In this document: positions 49,765 to 60,103 of the stretch, piece after piece
How the letters are laid out: each line of letters begins with the position of its first letter
Numbering within the stretch: position 1 is the stretch's first letter
NCBI GenBank assembly: GCA_024734555.1
Contig: JANPWX010000075.1
Location: 1,301,349-1,365,348, forward strand
Origin: Trochalopteron elliotii
Lineage: Eukaryota; Chordata; Aves; Passeriformes; Leiothrichidae
Length of the DNA: 64,000 bases
Direction of reading: 5' to 3'
Notes under the pieces: generated by a model
Databases searched by the model: none
Told to the model about the DNA's origin: nothing
What the model saw: the letters and a program-made list of their open reading frames with translations, nothing else
Program-made: the position numbers and the translations under genes

Positions 49765-50364
49765 TTACACTGTTGGTTTTCATCTTCTTTTCTTTGTGTT
49801 AGAGCCAGGATTAACACACAGGAGTCACAATTTCATGTTCAGACTCTGTGTTTATTATTTCTTATCTATGTTACAGCCTCACAGGTTGTGAGCTCTAACT
49901 AACAAGATAGAAAATGGAGGTAAAACAGAGTACATGTCTATCTCTACAAGGTCTTTTCAAGGACAATCTGTCCAATTGTGAAATGCCACTTTATTTTTTT
50001 TACTTTAAACCTAATAACTAATAACCTGAAGTCTGCAATGTGGGGTTTACAAACCAGTTACAGAAAACCACCCAAACCCACGAAGAAGAAGGAAGAAAAA
50101 GGTGAAGAAGAAGGACTTAGACAACACCCCAAATCCTTCATCTTGCTCAATCTACTACTATATACTAAAATCTTAAATCTAAGTTTTTCACCCTGTGAGA
50201 TCACACACTTCTATTCAAACCACACGCCCACAACCCCAGTGCTATCACTCAATTTCAGAAGCCTGTTCCACAGCCTCAGGTCAAATGCAGTGCTTGCTTG
50301 GGGGTCAGTGTCTTTTAGAACAGAAAGCCTGAAATTTTCAGCCTCCAGAGTTCCAACATTGCAC
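49765..50364 (-). mobile_element. Solo LTR of the same ERV family as 22.9 kb, inverted
   Basis: The LTR proper is 49771-50358 (588 bp) and reads on the minus strand as TGTTGGAACTC...AAAACCAACA, so its ends form the inverted pair TGTTGG/CCAACA. The flanks are TTACAC (49765-49770) and TTGCAC (50359-50364), a 6-bp target duplication with one change. The complement of AATAAA lies at 49851-49856 in the expected place. It shares long blocks with 22873-23435, for example 'cagggtgaaaaactta' and 'cttgttagttagagctcaca' on the minus strand. The middle (U3) segment differs strongly between the two. No viral coding sequence is attached. Confidence 0.88.
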
Positions 50365-53300
50365 CTTCCTTAGGACATGGTGATCCCTCAGTGTTGGGAC
50401 ATCTGAACCCAGCCTGAGGTACTTCATGAAATGCCCCAGGCTTGTCCTCCCATCCAGACACCATCTAAAGTTATAAAACAGCTTTCTCTGTGTCCCTGGC
50501 ACTCCACCACTCTGGATGCAAAGTCAGGCAGCAGCATTTCTCAGCCCTTTGATGTGGTGTAAACACAGCAGAGGGTGCAGTGACCCCAGCTGGGCTGGAG
50601 TCTCAGCAGGTTTGGCACATGCACTGTCCCCCAGCGAGGAGGGTGTGCTGGGAGCTGCAAGGGGATGTGGGACATGTCCTGCTCCCCATTTCCTTGGCAC
50701 TGACCCTGCTGAGGAGCCGAGTGGCTGACACAGGGAGCAGCAACTGCACAGCCACTCTCATTAGGGCTGTTTGCTTTCACAGTGAACTGTGTGTCACGCT
50801 GAAAACTGATACTGCAGAGGAAAAACAGTGTCCTCTCTTCCCCCACCCCCTCGCGAAGGGACAACTTATATTTACTTGTAAAGAGATACGGGTGATTCGG
50901 TGAAATAATAAAGGAGTCGTTAAAGAAGCAAAAAATTCCCAAGTAGGGAGAAAAAGTAGAGGTTTTACTCTTTTCATGACGTTTTGTTTTCACTAAGCAC
51001 AAGTCTGAGCCCAGCAGTAAGGGAGTTGTCCCTGAGGTGCCTGAAGGGTCTTGTGACAGAGAGAGGAGGTGGCACAGGCAGCACGGAGCTGAGCCTGGCC
51101 ATGCTGGTGTGTGGAAAAGTAACCCACACTGGGCAACAACTCAGCTGTAATCCCATTGGAATTGCCAGTGAGGGGACAGAGAAACCTTGAGATGTGGTTG
51201 GGACAAGCATCCAAGCTTCTGATCCTTACAGGGCCATTAGAGCTGGCAAAAAAAAGTTTATCAAGGAATGGGCCATCTCCAAATGTTTCTGATGCTTCCT
51301 GCTACTCCCCTGACTGCTGCTAGGAAAGAGCAGTGACAGTGGAAACCACTGGCAGCTCTGTTTGCATTTCATTCTTCACTTGTAAATGCACCCCACAGAC
51401 CTTTGTTTGGGATCCTCCTATATTCAGGCCAAATTTTGTACAACAAAGGTATGAGGACAGATTGAAATTGAGATAAAGTTAAACACAGGAGTGACCTACA
51501 GCAAGCTGAAATGACTTTGCTGAGCTGCACTTTTCCTAAAGGATAGGTGTGTCCAGCAGCCTGGCACAGTGAGACAGGGCAGTGTGTGTGTCTTTATACA
51601 TCTGTCCTTTTTTGCACTCACATTATTCCAGTGTTTGTCTTGTGCCAACATCCTTTGGGTTAAGCGCACTGTGTCTGCAGCCAGCAACAAAGCTCAATGG
51701 GAGCTCTAAGCCCTCTGTCCTTGTTTTGGTTTAGTTTAATTCACTCTAAAAGGCTCTTTGGGTTGAATTTCCCTCTCCCATGCCCCACCTCTCCTCCCCT
51801 CTGCTGCTGCTTCTGTCTGCTGTGCTCAGAGGTGCCGCCAGCGCTATCTCGGGAAGGAGCTGGAGTCACTGCTCTGGTAAATTATCTCGTGTTTGTTCAG
51901 TGTGAAGCACTGCACTGTTTCCAGCTGTATTGTTGTTCTTGGCTTGAAAGTTCCTTGCTGTTCTCTGATTTGAACCCCAGCCCTGGTTTTCCCTGAGGAG
52001 TGGAGTGCTCAGCCCAGCGTGTGCCAGCCCCATGGGGACCTCACCCCTGGCCAGGGGCTGCAGGGGGGTCTTTGCTCTTTGCCTGGGGTCATGAGGACAC
52101 AGGGGTTTGGTCAGATGGCCAAGGGGTGCCCGATTCACACCACACCAAAGGGCTGAGAAATGCTGCTGCCTGACTTTGCATCCAGAGTGGTGGAGTGCCA
52201 GGGAGACAGAGAGGGGCTCAGGGAAGGAAAACTGCTTGGTTTCTCACATCCAGCACCTAAATATAATGCACTTGGCATGATTCTCCTACTGGGCTTTACA
52301 GATACAGGAATGAAAGCCCAAATGAGGAAAACATCAGGCTGGGGAGGTGATGGAGGATACTTGGCTTGAGTTTAGTTTCTTATTCCTTACTCTGGAATAA
52401 GAAAGGACTGTGCTATTGCAGCAGCTGATTCAGCCAGAAATCCAGCCTGGAAGAGGATTGATTCCAGTACCTGGTTGTTAAAATGACAGATTTTTTCCAT
52501 GGAAACAGTTGCTCCTGACTGTCCCATTCACAGTTTATTTTACTCATTCATCAGTTCCAGGTGAACACAGGTTTTTCCATAGTAGCTGATTGGAAGAGAT
52601 TTTCTGAAGACTGGTAGAAATGATTTGGTGCGAAGAAAAGTAGATTTGACCCCAATTGAAGGCAAGTGATGTTACATGTTGATGGAGAAAACCAGCAAAA
52701 ATTACAGGTATCTACACTCACAGATTCATTAAATCTTCTCAACTTGGATAAACACACTAAACTATTGGGATTTCAGAGGTTCTTGAATTAATGTTGGATA
52801 CAAAGGAATGTTATCTCTGGCAAATAAACTTGCTTTGACTGTGGAGTAGAGTAATCGTGGGGTGCAGGTTAGGCACGAGTGTTAATATTTTTTAAAAAAT
52901 TTCATTTTTTAGGAGCTCTTTGTTTCTGTTTTGGAAATGTGCTTGTCCTGTGCTGGCCACAGGACAGCCCTGGAGTGAACCTGCACCCCCTGGCACCTGT
53001 TAATCCTGAGTGATCTGCGTGTCAGAACCAACCCTGGGCCTTCCTACAGCTTCCCAAAGTTCACTCTGGATTTATGCCAGAAAGATGCACGTAATCCTTT
53101 GATTTCATTGGTGTTTTTAGTCAAGGCAGTGATGAATCCAGGCATGTAGAACTAATCTTTATGCACTGGGGTTGTCATCCCTGATGAAAAATGACGAAGC
53201 TACAACAAAGGTATAGCTGATTTTATGTAAAATAAAAAGGTATTTTAAGGGTATTAAATGCCTTTAGTGTTAAATGGCATAGGGGTAGGGGCTGAAATTT

Positions 53301-54525
53301 ATCTAGTATTTTACATAAATCACCATTTAGCTTTCTCTGGCCTCTGCAACCAGTGCTTGTGAGCAGCCACTGCTCCCACAGCTAGGCTGATGTCACTGGT
53401 GTTGCATATACAAGGACACAAGCAAAAGTTCATGATGAATTCCACCCGAGGACACAGCCAGAGCAGTGCCTGCCAACCAGAGGATGAGGTCATTGCAGGA
53501 ATTCTTTACATTCTGCCTTCTGCACAGGGTGCCCAAGCAACCAGAGTAAAACCAGAACAATAACCAACACATGGGAAGCTCTAAATGGCGCTGGGGAGGT
53601 TTTTTACTCCCCCTGGTCTGCTCCCCAGGAGAAAATGGAGAGAATAAACTGTTAAATTAGGTCCTGTCTTGATGGAGACTATATAAACCCTGCAGAAAGC
53701 TCTGTTGCTCATTAGGAGTGCGTGCACAGGGGGCTGCAGGGGCTCTGGCCCCAGCCCATCCACACTCCCAGTGGTATCCACACTGCAGGCTGTGTCATGG
53801 AGGGGCTTGTGAACTGCTTTGAAGCTCTGCCATCTGTGCTGTGGCTTATTAGCCATAAATAAAAGTAATTCTGTGAGTTCTGAAACTCCTAGAGCTCAGT
53901 TTACCATTGATTGGTGTCTAGTGGCTCGTTCAAGTTTTATTAATTGTATTAAAGCTGCAGCATGAGCTCTGTTGTCCTTAGAAGTCAGAAAATCCAGACC
54001 AATAAGAAATGTTGCTGGAGTAGGTTCCTCAGGGTGTGACAATCCTGACCAGAGGTTTTCCCTCCCCAAGGTGGGGGACCTAACCCCTTCCCCTGCCCCA
54101 AGAGGTTTTTCCTGGTGTGCAAAGGATTGATTTTTATGCTACTGCCTTTCTTCCACTGGGGATATCAATCGAGCTCTCTTTCCTTCTACCCACTTACTTT
54201 CTTTTGCCAAAAGTGAAGTAAGTTAATATCCCAGACCTGCAGGCCTTGTTGGATGTGGATGATAGGCCCAAACACTGGATAGGACGGAGTGAGTGTGAAG
54301 TGTGACTCCATAAATCTTGTTTCAGTTGGAAAGTGGGATAAAAGACCTCAGTAATGAATTTGAATCCTTGTGATTAATGAACAGGGCCAAGGAGCCTTCA
54401 TTTTGCTCATGGCTATTCCGTGGGTGAAGGCCATCTGTATTTGACAATTTTATTATTTGCTGCTGTTTATTCTTTTATTTCTAGTGCAGGAGGCTTTGTA
54501 GCTCTTTCCATAGATTTTGGAACCA
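50365..54525. other. Intergenic DNA without recognised gene
   Basis: No coding exon recognised. An AT-rich, unusually CpG-dotted stretch at about 50790-51000 and another AT-rich block at about 52480-53340 stand out by composition. Other open frames look like chance. Confidence 0.5.
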
Positions 54526-54712
54526 AAAGAGACTTTAAATCATCCAGGCTGTGACCTCCTGTATAGCACAGGCCAGAGAATTCCAACCCTTATTGAACCC
54601 AATAACTTGCATTTGACAAAAGCACACCTTCCAAAAACCCATCCAGCCTTGACTTAAAGGCAAGACATGGTAGCAGCTTTGGGAGTTGCCTAGAAAAACA
54701 TGGCTTCTGCAG
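54526..54712 (-). mobile_element. Older CR1-type LINE fragment (probable)
   Basis: Contains blocks such as 'ttaaatcatccaggctgtga', 'cctcctgtatagcacaggcc', 'cccaataacttgcatttgac', 'cttccaaaaacccatccagc' and 'cttgacttaaaggcaagaca'. I recall this wording from an old CR1 subfamily shared by birds and other reptiles, distinct from the younger CR1 copies in this window. It is diverged and partial, in minus orientation. Family assignment is from memory and could be wrong in detail. Confidence 0.6.
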
Positions 54713-57700
54713 CTGCCTTGGTGTTTAATGCTATTCTCAGGGGAGGTGGGGAGTGGGGGGAATAACAACCCTTGCTTGTTTTGATGCCTTGGCAGCTCTA
54801 GTTGATGACCTGGTGCTGCTGGTATTATTCTCCAGCTTTTAGCAGTGTTTCCCTGACCAGCCTTTGCTCTGGGTGTTTGTTATTCTGGGCACTGACTTGT
54901 TTTGGAGGGTGCCAGGAAGGCAAGAGCATGGTGGGTCTGGGTAGGTTCAGTGAAGGTCTGACTTTTCTTTTAGTCCAGAACTGACTCTGTTAGAGCTGTG
55001 TGAACACCTCACTGGGGCACTCAAACCCACAGAAAGTCCATAGTTCCTCTTGTTCTCCAGGAAAAATTAAGGCTTTGTCCTGCTCCCTGTCCTTGCAGGA
55101 CTCTTATCTGCTTGGATCTGAGCTGAGGCCATGACTTCTTTTAGGGAGGTTCCTCCAACAGCTGCCAGATAAAAATTACTTCAGTTCCTCCAATCGGGCT
55201 GGTTTTGAACCACTGACAACAGGGTAACAACTGCATATTCCTATTCTTCCACCCAGCCAAATCCTGAGCTGGGCTTTCTTCCTTCCTTGTCCAAATGTTT
55301 GAATAAGTGAAGCCAAGTTTTCTTTTTTTTCCCTTTTTTTTCATGAAATAATATTGCCTCGATTCATGTAGATGTTAAATAAACATGTAAAATAAGCAGA
55401 CTGAAGCGGGACTGGATGTAAAGTTGAATTCCCATGGTCCTTGGCTTCAAGGATCTGCTCTCCTGACCTTTATGGCAGGACAGGATGCCTTTGGTGCTCT
55501 GTGTGTTTCAAATGATCAGGCTGCTCTCTCTCTTTCCTTCTTCCATGATTTTATTGGGAAGGAGCTCAGGACAAGCAAGACCAAAACAGAATTCCAGGGA
55601 CTGCGTATGTCCTGAAGCCAAATGGTCCCACGTCATTCATGTTTTGGACCTTTGCTTTTCAACGCTGTGGAGGTAGAAATGACTTTTTCAACATCCCTCT
55701 TTTGTCACCCTTGCAGTCATCCCTGCAGCTTTTGTCCTGTTGTTTGCCCCTTTTGGAACAAGTCCTTTGTCGCTTGTCACAGCTCTCTTATGATTGAGCA
55801 CTTCCATGTTTCCCCTTGCTCTCTGCTCTCTTAAAACTGGGGAATCCAGGGAACAGTAATTTTTGAGGAAGTGCAGCAGATAAATAGACAGAAGCTTAGA
55901 AAAACCTCTCTCACCTCTACCCCAGACCTGCCATGGTGACCCTGGGCAGGTTCTTCCATCTTGGTTTGGTTCTTTCATTTTTGTCCACTGATCTGTGGTC
56001 ATGGTCTCTGCGTGCCCTTCTCTGTGTGCTGGACTTTGCTTTCCAAGTGGGACATTTCATACTCAAATATGTGATTTTATTTTCTTTTTTGGCACCGATC
56101 CCTTCTTCTCCCTGAGCTCATAAACAAACCCTGCAAAGATTAAAGAGCCTGAGCTGACAGTGAAATAAGGAGCTGCATCACTTTTCCATGCAAGCCTGTT
56201 GCTCTCTCCTCCTTCCTTTACCTCTGCCTGCCCTCAGCTGGGGTTTCATGGAATGCTCTGCTCTCTTTCCTCTTTGGAGAAACATTCGTGTCTCTATGTG
56301 CTTCCCAAAGCCCCAGGCTGCGAGGGTGCTTTGAAAATAAATCATCCTATCACCCAATTGCTGTAGTGTTTAATTACCCCCCACTTGATGGAGACGTCTG
56401 GAAACATAAACAGAAGGGATTCCAGCAGCTCTCCCGGTGTCTGGCTGTTGGAACCACATTGTGTGTTTCATCCTCAGTGCTTTGCCACCCCTCCAACATC
56501 TGCTTCTCTCACTTCCAGCACAGGACTGCTCTCTGCACGCTCAGTCCACTGAGGTCTGGGTGTGTTAAGGACCTCTAACCCAGGAGGGTGGCAAAGCAGA
56601 AGGGGGCTGTGTGCACTTGTTGGTCACTGCACTGCTGAAGAGGGACGGGGTTACAAACCATGGTGTCACCTCCAGGGCTGAGGGAGTTTCAAACTCTCGG
56701 CTAATTTAGCTCTTCACACGCTGAAATTTATAAATATATTTTATGCCTGATTAATGTGTTGCACGATACCTGAGTCTTTTCACCCTCACCTGTGCTGTGC
56801 AAGTGTTGTGCTCTCCTGCAGCTGACTGTGCTTCAGGGGATGGGCAGGCACAGGCATGCTTCATTTCATGACCTCACACAAACCAATTACCCCATTTACA
56901 AGCAGCATTATGCTGTGCTGAGTCAAAAGCCAGTTTTACAGCATTTTAACACCAGGAGTTAATGTTTCTTTTCTTTCCCTTTTAAGAAAGGAGCTGTCAT
57001 TCATCCTTTCCCTTCTTTAAGCTGGATAGATAAATCTGTTTTGACTTTTCTGGTGTGCCTTGGTGAACTGCCCTGCAGGTTTAGGCTGGTGTATAATGAG
57101 AGAATTGGGGTTGCCTTTCTTTCCCATAAGTTTAGAAACAATGTGTGTGGGGTTTTTTTTCTTTCTCTATTTTTTTAAATTTTTTTTTTCAATTTAAATG
57201 AAAGCCATGGGTGTGCAATTGTTATTGCATCTCTTATATTTGTGCTGATCCACAGCACTGAACTCTGAAGCACCTTTCCAAGTCCCAGATAGTATATTTG
57301 ATTCTGTTTTCCTGAGACATTTGAGAGTTCAGAGGATTATCCAGAGTTTATCCAAACTCATTAGAAGCTCTTGGTCCAGACTGAAATCTGGAAACTTCAC
57401 AAAATTAGAAGCAAACTTGTATGAGGTTTCCACTGCTCCTTGGTTTTGCCAAAATGGAGCATGTAGAGATCAGCTTCTCTTGCAGCATTACGGCTTCAGG
57501 TACCTGCCAAAGCCAACAAACTGCTGAAATAAAGCATGACAAAAAAAGGATGTTAGCTTGATGTTTTCTAACCTCAGTAGAAGGTTGCCTTGAGTCTGGC
57601 TGGTTCAGCTTTGGGTTGGTTGCTTCTGCTGCTGAACCCAAGAGCAGGAACCTCACCCTGGTCCTTGTGTGTCTGCTGTGAGCAGTGGTGGGGCCTCAGG

Positions 57701-59417
57701 AGCTGTGTTCAGGACTTTCTTCTCCTCCTGTGAGGGGGGAACAGGAGATGACTTTGTCCAATTCATAAGGTCAGACCCAAACTTGGCCTTTGTTTTGTTT
57801 GGGTGTTTCTGCTTCCACCCTTCCATCAGAAGGAGGGAAGAGGGGCTGAGCTCCCCTTGCAGCACACACTCCTGCAGTGGCTGTGTTGGCTCTCTGGGGT
57901 CCTGCAGCCCATCAGACCACCTTTGTGGCTGCACAAACCCTCACACCAGCCCTTGCTGGGCTGGGAGGACTCCCAGAGCAGCCTTGGAAAGCCCCAGCTG
58001 TTTCTGCAGCCTGAGGAATGTGAGCTGATGAGCACTGGATCCAATCCTTGTCCTTTGGCCAGGGGCTGTGGTTCCAGCTCGCTCCATTCACCGCGGCGGT
58101 GGCCGAGGTCGGAGCAGGAAGGAAAGGGATGCAGCAGCAAATCTCCTGGGATGTGTGGCAGGCCAAGGAAGACTTTGCTTTTTTTTTTTTTTTTTTCCAT
58201 GTGTGATATTAAAGGTGGATCATTAACCCATTAGCCCTTAGCTGGCAGCTGTGGAGCTGTCACTTCCTTCCCTCCTGTGCCAGATGAGAAGTCCATGTGG
58301 GATGAGCATGCGTGGCTGAGAGGATTCCTCTGCTGGAGGTGGGGACTGGGCTGTCACCTTGGCCAACTGGGGAGTTATTTTTGACTCTGTCCTGCAGCTT
58401 GATTTGCTTTTCCATTTGATGGTAGGAGGGTTTGGGCTTATGTAGCTATTCTCATTTCATTGCATTTTGGGTGATGGCCAATTGCTCCCAGTTGGCAACA
58501 AATCGGTTTTTTCTAAACAAACAGAAGAAAGACCATCAACTTGGACCTGCCACCTTCTACAGTGCACTCTGTTTTCCTCTTGTTCTCCATCTGGAGATTC
58601 CAAAAGTCTTTTCCCACCTACACAAGCTGTGTCTGAGGGAAACTCAAAAAGAATTGATGTGCATAAAAAGTTGAAGCTTCTCCAGATGCAAGGCCCAGTG
58701 TGCACACAGTGGAGAAGACAACCACACTCCACAGTGTGGAATGGCATGGTGGTAAGGGGATTTTACCAAAAAGAAGGCAAAGTACCTATTAAAGCCAGTG
58801 GAAAATTTCATGGGATATGGGATTGCTGAGTTTGGCCCCATAAATATTCATACTGCTGGCTTTGTGGTTTAATCCATGGGTCCTCTTAAAAAATTAGAAC
58901 ATTTTTAAACAAGAGCTCCCTCTGTCCCTGCTCTGTTTGGTCTCTTCAGCTCCAGGGAATAACTCTTGGCTTGCCTGAGCCTTCCTCTCCACTGTGGCAC
59001 AACTCCCCTGTCAGCAGCACACTGTTCTCATTGACTTTTATTATTCCATGGGCTAAATTACTGTGTGCTTTGATCTCCTGTTGGACTTGTTGCTTGGAAA
59101 TGGGGGGAAAGGTGGACTTGAAATTTTTTTTTTCACTCACAGTAGCAGAAAGGCCAGGCTACTGAAAAGGATATAATGCCAGGGAGAGACTGTGTGGCTT
59201 TGGCAGTCTTTTGGTAGAGAAAATGCTATAGATATGTAAGTCTCAAGAAGGGATTAACTCCAAGATTTTATCAAACCCCATGTCACAGTACCACACATCC
59301 TTGTGAGCTGGGTGCCATGTTGCTGACATGGGGGCTGTCAGTGCTGAGCAGAGGAGAAAAATAAGATTTGGAAAGAGTCAAGGCTGTTTGTGGGTGGGAG
59401 GGGATGGACACCACTGT
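54713..59417. other. Intergenic DNA without recognised gene
   Basis: No gene recognised. T-rich runs occur at about 55320-55341, 57152-57190 and 58181-58197. A small CpG cluster at about 58077-58112 ('ccgcggcggtggccgagg') is too short to be a CpG island promoter. Confidence 0.5.
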
Positions 59418-59962
59418 CACAGAATCCCAGAAGGGTTTGGGTTGGAAGGGACATTAAAGATGACTTTGTTCCACTCCCTGCCATGGGCAGGGACACCTTC
59501 CATTATCCCAGGTTTCTCTGAGCCTTGTCCAGCCTGGTCTTGGATAATTCCAGGGATGGGGCAGCCACAGCTTCTCTGGGCACCCTGTGCCAGGGCCTCC
59601 CCACCCTCACATTAAATAATTTTTTCCTGATATCTAACCTAAACCTACTCTCTGTCAGTGAAGTCATTCCCCTTGTCCTGTCACTCCAGGCCCTTGTAGA
59701 GTCTCTCTCCATCTTTCCTGTAGGCTCCCTACAGATGCTGGAAGATTGCAATTTGATCACCCCAAAGCCTTCCCTTCTCCAGGCTGCACAATCCCAACTC
59801 TCCCAGCCTTTCCTTCCAGCAGAGCTACTCCATCCCTCTGAGGATCCTGGAGCCTTGCCTGGACTCTCTCCTGCAGTTCCAGCTCCTTCCTGTGCTGGGC
59901 CCCAGGGCTGGGGCAGCGCTGCAGGTGGGGTCTCACCTGAATGGGGCAGAACCCCCAGGGTG
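59418..59962 (-). mobile_element. CR1 LINE 3' fragment, about 545 bp
   Basis: Longest CR1 copy in the window. The + strand starts with the complement of the CR1 end ('cacagaatcccagaagggtt'), then 'gtttgggttggaagggacat', 'ctgccatgggcagggacacc', 'agccttgtccagcctggtct', 'cttctctgggcaccctgtgc' and 'cttgtcctgtcactccaggc'. It continues with 'cttcccttctccaggctgca' and 'gggctggggcagcgctgcag', ending near 'ggggcagaaccccc'. Open frames on both strands here (about 150 codons) are CR1-derived and not host genes. It is well preserved, so possibly one of the younger insertions. Confidence 0.96.
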
Positions 59963-60027
59963 AGATTCACCCTGCCCTTAGACTGAAACTTGTCCTCTGG
60001 GATTGCTGAGTTGCTTGTGGGGATATT

Positions 60028-60103
60028 CTGGCAGAAGGTCTGGCTTTGCTCTGGCAGAAGGTCTGGCTTTGCTCTGGCAGAAGGTCTGGCTTTGCTCTGG
60101 CAG
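60028..60103 (+). repeat. Tandem repeat, 3.3 x 23 bp
   Basis: Three identical 23-bp units at 60028-60050, 60051-60073 and 60074-60096, each starting 'ctggcagaaggtctggcttt' and ending 'gct', plus the start of a fourth. The lack of any difference between units indicates a recent expansion or active length variation (minisatellite). Confidence 0.97.

Noticed and set aside
51430..51480. Possible CR1 piece ('tatgaggacagattgaaatt')
   Set aside because: Only about 20 bp resemble CR1 wording and no neighbouring blocks follow.
58077..58112. CpG cluster as a possible gene promoter
   Set aside because: Only about 35 bp long with no extended CpG island or exon next to it.
59503..59986. Open frames of about 155 codons on both strands
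   Set aside because: They lie within a CR1 LINE copy and translate its 3' region; not a host gene and not the reverse transcriptase domain.
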